Below, piece by piece: positions 42,238 to 51,792 of a stretch of DNA of 64,000 nt. A program made the position numbers and the translations under genes. Source of the stretch: JAQVSH01 sp964451605 (GTDB lineage: Bacteria; Bacteroidota; Bacteroidia; Bacteroidales; UBA4181). The stretch is taken from positions 41,164 through 105,163 of the forward strand of contig CAYVJA010000001.1 in assembly GCA_964451605.1 (NCBI GenBank), in the 5' to 3' direction. Position 1 is the first letter of the stretch. Each line of letters opens with the position of its first letter. A model generated the notes under the pieces. The model was not told the DNA's origin and made no database searches. It worked only from the letters and a program-made list of their open reading frames with translations.

Positions 42238-44835
42238 TTAATTCTGAGAATTCTCTTCTTCCTGTTGTTGCTGCATAGCCCGGTCGAGCAGTTCGGCAAT
42301 ATCATCGGGCGAACCTTGCGGTGCGGCCATCTCTTCCTCTTCGTCCGAACGGGGAACCTGAGTAACAGAAGCTATAGAATCGTCGCCGCGCAGATTAATT
42401 AATCTGACACCCTGAGTAGCCCTGCCTGCAACCCGAATACTATCGACGTGCATCCGAATGGCCACTCCCGATTTATTGATAATCATTAGGTCTTCGTCGT
42501 TTCCAACCGCCTTGATGGCAATCAGCGAACCGGTCTTCTCGGTGACATTCAAGGTTTTCACACCCTTTCCGCCACGATTGGTTATCCGGTAATCCTGTAA
42601 GGGCGAACGCTTACCAAATCCATTCTCCGAAACCACCAGAATATCCTTATCGGCCGAATCGATGCAGATCATTCCAATCACCTCGTCGCCTTCAACAACC
42701 GGCTCGTCCGATTCGACGAGTTCACTATCCGGCTCCTCATTCTGGCCCACATAGATACCCCGAACCCCTGAGGCCGTACGACCAACCGGACGAACGGTAT
42801 CCTCGTTAAAGCGGATAGCCCTTCCGGAGCGAACAGCCAGAAGAATCTCGGAAGTTCCCGTTGTTAGTTTTGCTTCCAGCAGCATATCGTTCTCCCTGAC
42901 AGTTATGGCATTAATACCATTCACACGGGGTCTTGAATAGGCTTCGAGCGAAGTCTTTTTGATAGTTCCCCTCTGTGTGCAGAGAACAATGTAATGATTA
43001 TTCACATACTCTTCGTTCTGCAGGGTCAGGACATTGATATAGGCCTTAACCTTATCGTCGGGCTCCAGATTGATCAGATTCTGAATGGCACGCCCCTTCG
43101 AAGTCTTGTTCCCCTCGGGGATGTCATACACCTTCAGCCAAAAACATCTCCCTTTTTCGGTAAAGAAGAGCAGAGTATTATGCATAGATGCGTGGAAAAG
43201 GTGTTCCAGGAAATCGTCATCGCGCGTGGTACTCCCTTTCGAACCTACCCCTCCCCGGCTCTGGGCCTTAAATTCGGTAAGCGGGGTTCTTTTGATATAG
43301 CCCATATGCGAAATGGTGATTACCATATCGTCGTCGGCGTAGAAATCTTCGGGATTGAATTCATCGGCACTCATTACAATTTGGGTACGACGCTCTTCAC
43401 CGTATTTCTCCCTAACGGCAATCAACTCCTCTTTAATAATTTTCATGCGAAGCCCTTCGTCAACCAGAATCTGCTGCAAATAGGCCACCAATTTCAGCAA
43501 CTCCTCATACTCCAGCTTAAGCTTATCCCGCTCCAGGCCGGTGAGCTGACGCAGACGCATATCGACAATGGCACGCGACTGCAAATCAGAGAGCTGAAAA
43601 CGAGCCATCAAAGCTTCGCGCGCATCATCGGGATTGGCCGATGCCCTGATAATCCGGATTACTTCGTCGATGTTGTCGACAGCAATCAGCAAACCCTCCA
43701 GGATGTGAAGCCGTTCCTGCGCCTTTTTCAGATCGAACTCGGAACGACGAACCACCACCTCCTGACGGTGTTTTACATAATAGAAGATCAGATCCTTAAT
43801 ATTCAACATTTTAGGACGACCTTCGACCAAAGCAATGTTGTTCACATTGAAGGCCGATTGAAGTGCTGTATACTTAAAGAGGTTGTTGAGAACCACATTG
43901 GCAGAGGCATCTTTCTTCAGTTTAATGACAATTCGCATACCCTCGCGGTCGCTCTCATCATTAACAAATGAAATGCCTTCCAGCTTCTTGTCATTCACCA
44001 GATCGGCAATCTTTTTTATCAGATCGGCCTTATTTACCTGATAGGGAATCTCAGATACAACGATTATCTCGCGACCGCTGCTCTGCACTTCGATTTCGGT
44101 TTTGGCGCGGACTACTATCCGGCCCCGCCCCGTTTCGAAGGCTTCTCTAACCCCCTGATAACCCTGGATAATACCACCGGTCGGGAAGTCAGGCGCAACC
44201 ATCAGAACGGCCAGTTTATCGGTCCCGATTTCAGGATTATCTATATAGGCCACAATGGCATCGACCGTATTACGCAGATTATGGGGTGCCATATTGGTGG
44301 CCATACCCACTGCAATACCCGATGCGCCATTCACTATCAGATTAGGTATCCCCGAAGGTAAAACGGCCGGCTCCTGCAACGAGTCATCGAAGTTAGGAAC
44401 AAAATCGACCGTATTCTTGTCCAGATCGGCCAGCATCTCCTCGGCAATCTTTTGCATTCTTGCTTCGGTATAACGCATGGCAGCAGGAGAGTCACCATCG
44501 ACCGATCCGAAGTTACCCTGCCCCTCAACCAGGGCATAACGAAGCGACCAGGGTTGTGCCATACGAACCATGGCATCGTATACAGATGAATCGCCGTGCG
44601 GGTGATACTTACCCAAAACCTCACCCACAATACGGGCCGACTTTTTAAAAGGTTTCCCGGCCACATTACCCAGCTCCGACATCCCGAACAGGACTCTGCG
44701 GTGTACCGGTTTCAGACCATCACGAACATCGGGAAGCGCTCTGGAAACAATGACCGACATCGAATAATCGATATAGGCCGATTTCATCTCCTCCTCAATG
44801 TTGATGGTCAGAATTCTTTCGCCTTCAGCTTGCAT
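42238..44835 (-). CDS. gyrA: DNA gyrase subunit A
   Basis: Breakage-reunion subunit of gyrase (865 residues). Catalytic tyrosine is Tyr122 in AMRYTEARM. The quinolone region GKYHPHGDSSVYDAMVRMAQPWS keeps Ser83 and Asp87, the wild-type residues at the main resistance sites (numbering happens to match E. coli). The six-bladed C-terminal beta-pinwheel (e.g. QSRGGVGSKG GyrA-box and repeated VIR/GKGVK motifs) and an acidic tail with Gln/Glu (MQQQQEEENSQN) follow. It is transcribed together with the TPR gene. Confidence 0.98.
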   Translation of the reverse strand: MQAEGERILTINIEEEMKSAYIDYSMSVIVSRALPDVRDGLKPVHRRVLFGMSELGNVAGKPFKKSARIVGEVLGKYHPHGDSSVYDAMVRMAQPWSLRYALVEGQGNFGSVDGDSPAAMRYTEARMQKIAEEMLADLDKNTVDFVPNFDDSLQEPAVLPSGIPNLIVNGASGIAVGMATNMAPHNLRNTVDAIVAYIDNPEIGTDKLAVLMVAPDFPTGGIIQGYQGVREAFETGRGRIVVRAKTEIEVQSSGREIIVVSEIPYQVNKADLIKKIADLVNDKKLEGISFVNDESDREGMRIVIKLKKDASANVVLNNLFKYTALQSAFNVNNIALVEGRPKMLNIKDLIFYYVKHRQEVVVRRSEFDLKKAQERLHILEGLLIAVDNIDEVIRIIRASANPDDAREALMARFQLSDLQSRAIVDMRLRQLTGLERDKLKLEYEELLKLVAYLQQILVDEGLRMKIIKEELIAVREKYGEERRTQIVMSADEFNPEDFYADDDMVITISHMGYIKRTPLTEFKAQSRGGVGSKGSTTRDDDFLEHLFHASMHNTLLFFTEKGRCFWLKVYDIPEGNKTSKGRAIQNLINLEPDDKVKAYINVLTLQNEEYVNNHYIVLCTQRGTIKKTSLEAYSRPRVNGINAITVRENDMLLEAKLTTGTSEILLAVRSGRAIRFNEDTVRPVGRTASGVRGIYVGQNEEPDSELVESDEPVVEGDEVIGMICIDSADKDILVVSENGFGKRSPLQDYRITNRGGKGVKTLNVTEKTGSLIAIKAVGNDEDLMIINKSGVAIRMHVDSIRVAGRATQGVRLINLRGDDSIASVTQVPRSDEEEEMAAPQGSPDDIAELLDRAMQQQQEEENSQN

Positions 44836-44939
44836 AATAAGTTGTTAGAATTTCTAGTAATCGTAACGCATAATAAACCTGTAAATTTAACTGATTTTAT
44901 TGAATTGGCCCACTCTAGGCCTGCATTATGATTTAATTC

Positions 44940-44947
44940 TATCTTTG
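44940..44947 (+). promoter_or_regulatory. Putative promoter (-7) of yicC-gmk
   Basis: TATCTTTG lies 47 bases upstream of the yicC ATG. The -33 position has no TTTG. Confidence 0.55.
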
Positions 44948-44993
44948 CATCACACCATTTTCGCCAGGTTGGCAGATGGAAATTGCATCGACT

Positions 44994-45869
44994 ATGAGTA
45001 AATCAATGACAGGCTTCGGAAAAGTAGAAGTAGAAACGCCGGCTCGCAAAATTCACATCGAAATTCGTTCGCTCAATAGCAAACAGGCCGACATCAGTCT
45101 TCGCCTTCCCGGAATCTACCGTGAACTTGAACCCGAAATCAGGGCGCTTCTGACCAAAAGGCTGGTACGGGGAAAAATCGATTTTTCTGCCTCGTACGAC
45201 GAGCTTTCGTCAAAGAGTACCGAATTCTTCAACAAAGCCCTGATTCGCGAATACCATACCGAGGTTATTAATATGGCACAGGAGCTCGGCCTGGCAGTAC
45301 CCGACGATATCCTGAACACCCTGCTTCGTCTTCCCGATGTCTTGAAAAACGAACAGAAGGGGATTGAAGAAACTGAAAAAGAGATATTTATGCAGGGAGT
45401 AAACCAGGCACTCGATGCCATGGATACCTTCAGAGAGCAGGAGGGCGATGCATTGCTGCTTGACATTCTGCATAGGGTAGATTTCATAGAAGAGGCCATT
45501 CTTCGGGTAGAACCTTTCGAATCGGCTCGTATAGAACAAATCAGAGACCGTATCAGAAAAAATCTTCTGGAGGTGGCAGAAGAGGCCCATCTCGACAAGA
45601 ACCGGCTGGAACAGGAACTCATCTACTTCCTGGAAAAGATAGACATTACAGAAGAGAAGGTCCGTCTGCGAAACCATTGCGCCTATTTTCGCGAAACTGC
45701 GGCCAATGACGATGCGGTTGGACGCAAACTGGGCTTCATTTCACAGGAAATGGGCCGGGAAATTAACACCTTAGGTTCGAAAGCCAACGATGCCCGGATT
45801 CAACAGATTGTGGTTGGGATGAAAGACGAGCTGGAAAAGATTAAAGAACAGATTTTGAACATCTTATAG
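44994..45869 (+). CDS. yicC: YicC-family endoribonuclease-like protein
   Basis: A 291-residue YicC protein, with the family N-terminus SMTGFGKVEVETPARKIHIEIRSLNSKQADISLRLP and the C-terminal block KLGFISQEMGREINTLGSKANDARIQQIVVGMKDELEKIKEQ. YicC members are RNA-processing factors in E. coli. ATG 44994 (MSKSMTGFG) is chosen over an upstream ATG at 44976 by family start. It is followed 9 bases later by gmk, a very common pairing. Confidence 0.93.
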   Translation: MSKSMTGFGKVEVETPARKIHIEIRSLNSKQADISLRLPGIYRELEPEIRALLTKRLVRGKIDFSASYDELSSKSTEFFNKALIREYHTEVINMAQELGLAVPDDILNTLLRLPDVLKNEQKGIEETEKEIFMQGVNQALDAMDTFREQEGDALLLDILHRVDFIEEAILRVEPFESARIEQIRDRIRKNLLEVAEEAHLDKNRLEQELIYFLEKIDITEEKVRLRNHCAYFRETAANDDAVGRKLGFISQEMGREINTLGSKANDARIQQIVVGMKDELEKIKEQILNIL

Positions 45870-45877
45870 TAATAAGT

Positions 45878-46453
45878 ATGGATAAAGAGAGAGGTAAGGT
45901 TATCATCTTCTCGGCTCCTTCGGGTTCGGGGAAAACCACCATAATCAAGCGATTGCTGGCCGCCGGACTTCCCCTCTCCTTTTCGGTATCTGCCTGTACC
46001 CGGTTGCCCCGAAACGGCGAGGTAAACGGGAAAGACTACTATTTCCTCAGTGAGGATGAGTTTCGGGCAAAGATTGAGAAGGGCGAGTTTCTGGAGTGGG
46101 AAGAGGTATACAAAGGAAACCTTTATGGAACCCCCTCCTCCGAACCCGAACGAATATGGGCAAGCCAAAAGCATGTACTCTTCGATGTAGATGTGAAAGG
46201 CGGCCTGCGACTAAAGGAGTTGTTCGGGTATCAGGCCCTCTCGCTCTTTATTATGCCCCCCTCGATTGAAGAGCTAAGAAAACGACTTCAGTTCCGATCG
46301 ACAGATAGTCCGGAAGTGATCGAAAAACGGATAGAAAGAGCCGAATACGAGATGAGTTTTGCAAACCGGTTCGATACTATTATAGTAAACGACCAACTCG
46401 ACATTGCCACCGGGATGGCTTACGATAAAATCCTGAATTTTTTGCGCGAATAG
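45878..46453 (+). CDS. gmk: Guanylate kinase
   Basis: Phosphorylates GMP to GDP. The 191-residue protein has the P-loop SAPSGSGKTTII (residues about 11-22), the GMP-binding SVSACTRLPRNGEVNGKDYYFLS and the LFDVDVKGGLRLK block. Its 3' end faces lysA with four bases between stop codons. Confidence 0.97.
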   Translation: MDKERGKVIIFSAPSGSGKTTIIKRLLAAGLPLSFSVSACTRLPRNGEVNGKDYYFLSEDEFRAKIEKGEFLEWEEVYKGNLYGTPSSEPERIWASQKHVLFDVDVKGGLRLKELFGYQALSLFIMPPSIEELRKRLQFRSTDSPEVIEKRIERAEYEMSFANRFDTIIVNDQLDIATGMAYDKILNFLRE

Positions 46454-46457
46454 CCGG

Positions 46458-47657
46458 TTACAGATCGCATGCAATCTGCGTTCCCAGTAGATCTTCGAAG
46501 GTTTCACGCCGGCGTATCAGATGTGTTTTCCCTTTGTAGAGCAACACCTCGGCAGGACGAAGCCTTGAATTGTAGTTCGACGACATAGAAAAACAGTACG
46601 CGCCGGCATTCCGGAACACCAGGCAATCGCCTTCACGCACCTCGGGCAATTCACGATCTGAGGCAAAGGTGTCGGTTTCGCAGATATAGCCCACCACCGA
46701 GTACTTTTTCAACGGCCCGTCGGGGTTCGATACATTCAAAATATGATGATAGGCATCGTAAAACATCGGCCTGATCAGGTGATTTAATCCACTGTCGACC
46801 GCTGCAAATGTGACGACAGGAGTCTGCTTTACCGCATTAACCGTTACACAGAAATAGCCGGCCTCGCTGACCAGAAACTTACCCGGTTCGAATATCAGCG
46901 TAAGCGGCTTACCATAACGGGTGCAAAAATCGTTAAAGTCGGCCGAGATAACCTCACCCAATCTTTCGATATCCGTGGCGTAATCGCCGGGTTTGTAAGC
47001 CACCTTAAAACCGCTGCCAAAATCGAGATACTCCAGCGAAGGGAAGCGCATAGCCACCGTAAAAAGGGCATCGGCACTCTTCCGGAAAGCTTCCGGATCC
47101 AGAATATCCGAACCGGTGTGCAAGTGAAGCCCGGTAATGTTCATGCCCAACCTTTCGGTATGCTCAACCAATTGGTCGAGATACGCTATAGAAATGCCAA
47201 ACTTTGACCCCTTGTGACCTGTAGAAATTTTAACATGCCCTCCTCCCATTACATGGGGATTAATCCGGATGCAGGCAGGTACCGATCCACCGAATTTTTC
47301 TCCGAACTTCTCTAAAACCGAAAAGTTATCGAGTGTAATCCTGACACCCAGTTGAATCACCTCTTCCAATTCGGAAAAAGAGACACCACTGGGGGTAAAC
47401 AAAATCTTTTCGGGTGCAAAACCGGCGGCAAGTCCCATCTTCACCTCTCCCGGCGAAACTGCATCGAGCCCTGAGCCCAATTGGGCAAAGAGCTTGAGGA
47501 TATTGAGGTTGGTAAGTGCCTTACATGCAAAATTCAGACGGATTGAAGGGACCGAAAAAGCTGAAAGCAAACGATTATACTGTACCTCCATCCTATCGCC
47601 ATCGTACACGTAAAGAGGACTTCCATAGGTTCGGGTCAGTTCGGTGAAAGGGAGCAT
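46458..47657 (-). CDS. lysA: Diaminopimelate decarboxylase
   Basis: Last step of lysine synthesis, decarboxylating meso-diaminopimelate with PLP. The 399-residue protein has the PLP lysine in LNFACKALTNLNIL, GSGLDAVSPGEVKMGLAAGF, LHLHTGSDI, the substrate arginine region and the C-terminal NAGAYCFSMSSNYNSRLRPAEVLL. ATG 47657 is preferred to a TTG at 47666. It begins 11 bases after the alaS stop and is probably in the same transcript. Confidence 0.96.
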   Translation of the reverse strand: MLPFTELTRTYGSPLYVYDGDRMEVQYNRLLSAFSVPSIRLNFACKALTNLNILKLFAQLGSGLDAVSPGEVKMGLAAGFAPEKILFTPSGVSFSELEEVIQLGVRITLDNFSVLEKFGEKFGGSVPACIRINPHVMGGGHVKISTGHKGSKFGISIAYLDQLVEHTERLGMNITGLHLHTGSDILDPEAFRKSADALFTVAMRFPSLEYLDFGSGFKVAYKPGDYATDIERLGEVISADFNDFCTRYGKPLTLIFEPGKFLVSEAGYFCVTVNAVKQTPVVTFAAVDSGLNHLIRPMFYDAYHHILNVSNPDGPLKKYSVVGYICETDTFASDRELPEVREGDCLVFRNAGAYCFSMSSNYNSRLRPAEVLLYKGKTHLIRRRETFEDLLGTQIACDL

Positions 47658-47667
47658 AAGAGACAAT

Positions 47668-50326
47668 TTATTGCAATTGATTTTTAAGACTTTCTATAGC
47701 GGCAGACAATCCATCGGGCAACTTTCCGCCAGCAGTGGCAAAGAAAGGCTGACCGCCCCCTCCGCCCTGAATGGCTTTGGCTGCTTCCCGTATCATCTGA
47801 GCGGCACTTTTGCCCTCAGCAATCAGATCGTCCGACAGCATCACGGCAAGCTCGGGTTTACCATTCGAAACCCTTCCGGCAACAAATGCCAGACGCCCCT
47901 TCTCGGATCGCAACATAAAGGCAATATTCTTCACCATCTCCGGGGTAGCCTGATCCGACTTCCACTCCAGAAGGCGCAAACCCGAAGCATTCTCAACAGC
48001 CGACTCCAATAGACGGCGCTTAACCATTTCGGCCTGCATTTGCAGGAAAGATTCGGCCTGCTGTTTCATCTCCTGATTATCGGCCAGAAGCTTTTGAATG
48101 GCCGACAATACATTGGGCGAACCGGGAAATAACATACGGATCTCCTTTAACAGATCGGCACTCCGAGCCAGCAATGCCTCTGCACCCGGGCCCGTGGCGG
48201 CCTCAATACGGCGAATACCGGCAGCCACAGCCGATTCGGAAGCAATCTTAAAAAAGCCGATCTCACCCGTGGCCGAAACGTGGGTTCCACCACACAACTC
48301 TACCGAACGGTCGAAACGGATAACCCGAACCTTGTCGCCGTATTTCTCGCCAAAGAGCGCCATAGCACCCAATGCTCTGGCCTCTTCCATAGGCATTTCA
48401 CGTTGCTCATCGAGAAGGCTGTTTTCACGAATGTATTTGTTGACGAGCGCCTCGGCATCCTGTAACTCTTGGTCGGTCATCTTTTGAAAATGGGCAAAGT
48501 CGAAACGGAGATAATCGGCCGAAACAAAAGAACCCTTCTGTTCGACATGCGATCCTAATATCTCCCGCAAAGCCCTCTGCAAGAGATGAGTAGCCGTATG
48601 ATTGGCCTGAATCTGCCTGCGGTTTGTTGCGTCAACCTCCGCAACAACCGGCAGATTCAGCTGAGCAGGCAACCACTCAACCAAATGGATATGCAGATTG
48701 TTCTCCTTCTTGGTGTCGATCACAGGCAGTTCGAAGCCCATGCCCCGGATAACCCCCTTGTCACCCATCTGTCCGCCGCTTTCGGCGTAAAACGGGGTCT
48801 TATCGAGTACCAGCTGAAAAAGCTCTTTGCCTTTGGTTTTCACCTTCCGGTAACGGGCTATCTGTGCATCACACTGCAGCATATCGTACCCCACAAATCG
48901 AGGCTCCTCACAGGCATGGATTTCGGTCCAGTCGCCCGTATCAACACTGGCATCGGCACGTGAGCGTTGCTTCTGCGCCTCAAGATGCTTTGCATACTCC
49001 TCCTGGTTGTAGGTAAGCCCGTTTTCCCGCAAGATCAACTCGGTGAGATCGAGGGGAAAACCGAAGGTATCGTAAAGTTCGAAAACCACCTCGCCCGGCA
49101 CCTCATTTTTGTGCTCAGTACGGCATTTCGACAACAATGAATCGATAAGCCGGAGACCCGTTTCAAGGGTACGCAGGAAAGAGTTCTCTTCTTCCTTTAT
49201 TACCTTGACAATCAACTCTTTTTGCGCCTTTAGTTCAGGATAGGCGTCGCCCATCACCTCAATCAGCGTAGGTACCAACGCGTAGATAAAAGGTTCCTTT
49301 TGGCCAAGGAAGGTATATCCGTAGCGAACCGCACGCCGTAAAAGACGCCGAATCACATAACCGGCCTTATTGTTGGAAGGAATCTGCCCGTCGGCAATCG
49401 AAAAAGCAATAGCCCGCAGATGGTCGGCAACCACTCGCATGGCCACATCGACGCTCTCTTCTTCACCATATTTTCTGCCGACCAACAGGCCAATCGCCCG
49501 AATGAGATCGGTAAAGAGATCGATATCATAATTCGAACTCTTATTCTGCAAAACACGGCACAACCGTTCAAAACCCATTCCTGTATCGACATGACAGGCA
49601 GGAAGACGCTCCAGCTGCCCGGAGGCTTTCCGGTTAAATTGCATAAAGACCAGGTTCCATATCTCAATTACCTGAGGATCACTCTGGTTAACCAATTCCC
49701 GTCCGGGAACAGCCAGACGCTCGGCTTCGGGGCGCGAGTCGTAGTGAATTTCCGAGCAGGGGCCGCAAGGTCCTGTATCGCCCATCTCCCAGAAATTGTC
49801 TTTTTTGTTTCCAAGCAAAATACGCGATTCGGGCAGATGCTTCTTCCAAAAGCCGAAAGCCTCTTTGTCCATCTCGAGGTGATCGTCCGAACTCCCTTCA
49901 AAAACCGTTACATNNNNNNNNNNNNNNNNNNNNNNNNNNNNNNNNNNNNNNNNNNNGATCCTTATCGATTTTTACCACCTCGGTAAGATATTCCCAGGCC
50001 CAGTCGATAGCCTCCTCTTTGAAATAGTCGCCAAAAGACCAGTTACCCAACATTTCGAACATGGTGTGGTGATAGGTATCGTGACCCACCTCCTCCAAAT
50101 CGTTATGCTTTCCGCTAACGCGCAAACACTTCTGGCTATCAGCCACGCGAAGTGCCTTGGCAGGCGAATTGCCTAAAAAAATCTCCTTAAAGGGGTTCAT
50201 CCCGGCATTGGTGAACATAAGCGTAGGATCGTTCTTCACCACCATCGGGGCCGAAGGAACAATTTGGTGCTGTTTCGAAGCAAAGAAGTCAAGGAAGGAT
50301 AATCGGATCTCTTTTGTGGTCATCAT
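47668..50326 (-). CDS. alaS: Alanyl-tRNA synthetase (broken in the assembly by an N gap)
   Basis: Charges tRNA-Ala and edits mischarged Ser/Gly. The gene is one unit: the N-terminal part (from ATG 50326; FFASKQHQIVPSAPMVVKNDPTLMFTNAGMNPFK) ends at KIDKD, then 43 N (49914-49956), then VTVFEGSSDDH and the long rest with PCGPCSEIHYD, the editing site NHTATHLLQ (HxxxH) and CGGTHVSATGEIG, and the oligomerisation tail. The known bases total 2616, a multiple of three, and relatives carry only R-L-Y in the gap, so about six bases are missing, for a protein of about 873 residues. Because 43 is not a multiple of three, the frame seems broken but this is an assembly effect, not a pseudogene. Confidence 0.95.
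49914..49956. other. Assembly gap of 43 N inside alaS
   Basis: Unknown bases that put the two halves of alaS in different frames. The conserved protein across the gap (KIDKD-RLY-VTVFEG) predicts about 6 missing bases. Confidence 0.95.
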
Positions 50327-50381
50327 GCCGCTGATAATCTGAAAACTAAATCGTTAAAAAAAACGAATAATACTTTTTGAA

Positions 50382-50413
50382 TTTGGCAAAAGTAATTAAT
50401 TGATTTAATTTTG
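50382..50413 (+). promoter_or_regulatory. Promoter of the M23 peptidase gene group
   Basis: TTTG (50382-50385), 20 bp, TAATTTTG (50406-50413), 48 bases before the M23 ATG. It overlaps a minus-strand TACTTTTG (50394-50387) that may be the alaS -7 element, so the two promoters interleave. Confidence 0.8.
50387..50394 (-). promoter_or_regulatory. Putative promoter (-7) of alaS-lysA
   Basis: Minus-strand TACTTTTG, 60 bases before the alaS ATG, without a clear -33 box. It lies between the -33 and -7 boxes of the divergent promoter. Confidence 0.5.
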
Positions 50414-50461
50414 GCCACATTCCTTACGCATTAATCGCTTAATTCCGCTCAATTCCGCAAT

Positions 50462-51430
50462 ATGTTAAAGCCAACCTACAGGTTTAATCCAGAGTCGCTG
50501 CGGTTCGAAAAAATAACCATCAGCATCAAAGGGTTGATTGTAAAGGCATTTACCTTTTTTACCGCCAGTATCTTCGTGGCCATTGGGTACTATCTCCTGT
50601 TTGCCCGCTTTTTTGAGTCGCCCCGCGAACGGGTGCTCAGCCGCGAAAACAGAGAGCTTCAGTTGCAATACGAGGTGATGCAGCGCAAACTCAGTCAGAT
50701 AGAACTGGTACTGAACGATCTGCAGGATCGCGACGACAACCTCTACCGCGTCATCTTCGAATCGGAACCCATACCCTCTACCATCCGAAAGGCCGGAACC
50801 GGAGGAATGAACCGAATTGACAACTTCACCACCCTGAGTAACGAAAAGCTGGTTGTAGAGACGGCCACCAAAATTAACACGCTGCAAAAACAACTCTACA
50901 TACAGTCGAAATCGTACGATGAGCTCATTCAGCTTTCAAACAACAAATCGGCTATGATTGCCGCCATTCCTTCCATTCAACCGGTTGCCAATAAAGACCT
51001 GAAGCGGGCTGCAGGAGGCTACGGAATGCGGATAGACCCTATTTATAAGGTACCCCGGATGCATGAAGGTATGGATTTCTCGGTTCCCGTGGGTACGGAG
51101 GTGTATGCCACGGGCGACGGCGTAGTGGTAGATCGCGGCCGCGATGGTGAATATGGAAATGCTATTGTAATAGACCACGGCTTTGGTTATACCACCCGCT
51201 ATGCTCACCTTTCGGCCTTCAATGTGCAAAAAGGAGAGAAGGTGAAACGGGGCGAAGTGATTGGAAAGGCGGGTAACACAGGAAAATCGACAGGTCCGCA
51301 CGTCCATTACGAAGTACGCAAAGGCGGCAGGGCACTTAATCCGGTTAACTTCTATTTCAACGACCTTACGGCCGATGAATATGCCCAACTTGTGAATATT
51401 TCAGACAATGCCGGTCAGGCATTCGATTAA
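50462..51430 (+). CDS. M23-family (LytM) metallopeptidase, membrane-anchored
   Basis: A 322-residue peptidoglycan endopeptidase-like protein. A single membrane helix (about residues 28-50) is followed by a coiled coil (about 58-90 and 130-150), and then a LytM domain with metal ligands in RMHEGMDFS (HxxxD) and GPHVHYEV (HxH). All four ligand positions are present, so it is likely an active endopeptidase acting in the periplasm on cross-links. First gene of a four-gene plus-strand run. Confidence 0.94.
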   Translation: MLKPTYRFNPESLRFEKITISIKGLIVKAFTFFTASIFVAIGYYLLFARFFESPRERVLSRENRELQLQYEVMQRKLSQIELVLNDLQDRDDNLYRVIFESEPIPSTIRKAGTGGMNRIDNFTTLSNEKLVVETATKINTLQKQLYIQSKSYDELIQLSNNKSAMIAAIPSIQPVANKDLKRAAGGYGMRIDPIYKVPRMHEGMDFSVPVGTEVYATGDGVVVDRGRDGEYGNAIVIDHGFGYTTRYAHLSAFNVQKGEKVKRGEVIGKAGNTGKSTGPHVHYEVRKGGRALNPVNFYFNDLTADEYAQLVNISDNAGQAFD

Positions 51431-51443
51431 AGGCCATTACACT

Positions 51444-51782
51444 ATGCCCTACAAAGCAAAACGGGTAGAAAAACTCTACTACTCCATTGGCGAAGTTGCC
51501 GCAATGTTCGATGTAAACAGCTCGCTGATCAGATATTGGGAGCAGCAGTTCGACATCATTAAGCCCCGAAAGAACAAAAAAGGAAACCGCCTGTTTACCC
51601 AATCCGATATCGATAATTTTCACCTGATCTATCACTACGTAAAAGAGCGGGGGATGACCCTGAAAGGGGCACAACAAAAACTGGCTGAAAATCGGGAAGA
51701 GGCGGTACAAAACTTCGAGATTGTAAAACGGCTTCAGGAGATTCGGTCGGCTTTGCTCACCCTCCGCGAACATCTGGAATAA
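51444..51782 (+). CDS. MerR-like DNA-binding protein
   Basis: A 112-residue protein with a MerR winged-helix domain (YYSIGEVAAMFDVNSSLIRYWEQQFDIIKPRKNKKGNRLFTQSDI) and a short coiled-coil dimerisation helix (AENREEAVQNFEIVKRLQEIRSALLTL). There is no effector-binding domain or metal-binding cysteine. It follows the M23 stop by 13 bases. Its ATG at 51444 is preferred since a longer frame would overlap the M23 gene. Confidence 0.92.
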   Translation: MPYKAKRVEKLYYSIGEVAAMFDVNSSLIRYWEQQFDIIKPRKNKKGNRLFTQSDIDNFHLIYHYVKERGMTLKGAQQKLAENREEAVQNFEIVKRLQEIRSALLTLREHLE

Positions 51783-51792
51783 CAACAACCCT

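Noticed and set aside
42994..43971. 325-codon plus-strand frame opposite gyrA
   Set aside because: Shadow of gyrA.
49872..49913. alaS as a pseudogene or two separate genes
   Set aside because: The break coincides exactly with an N-run whose length is arbitrary; both sides match one continuous AlaS protein.
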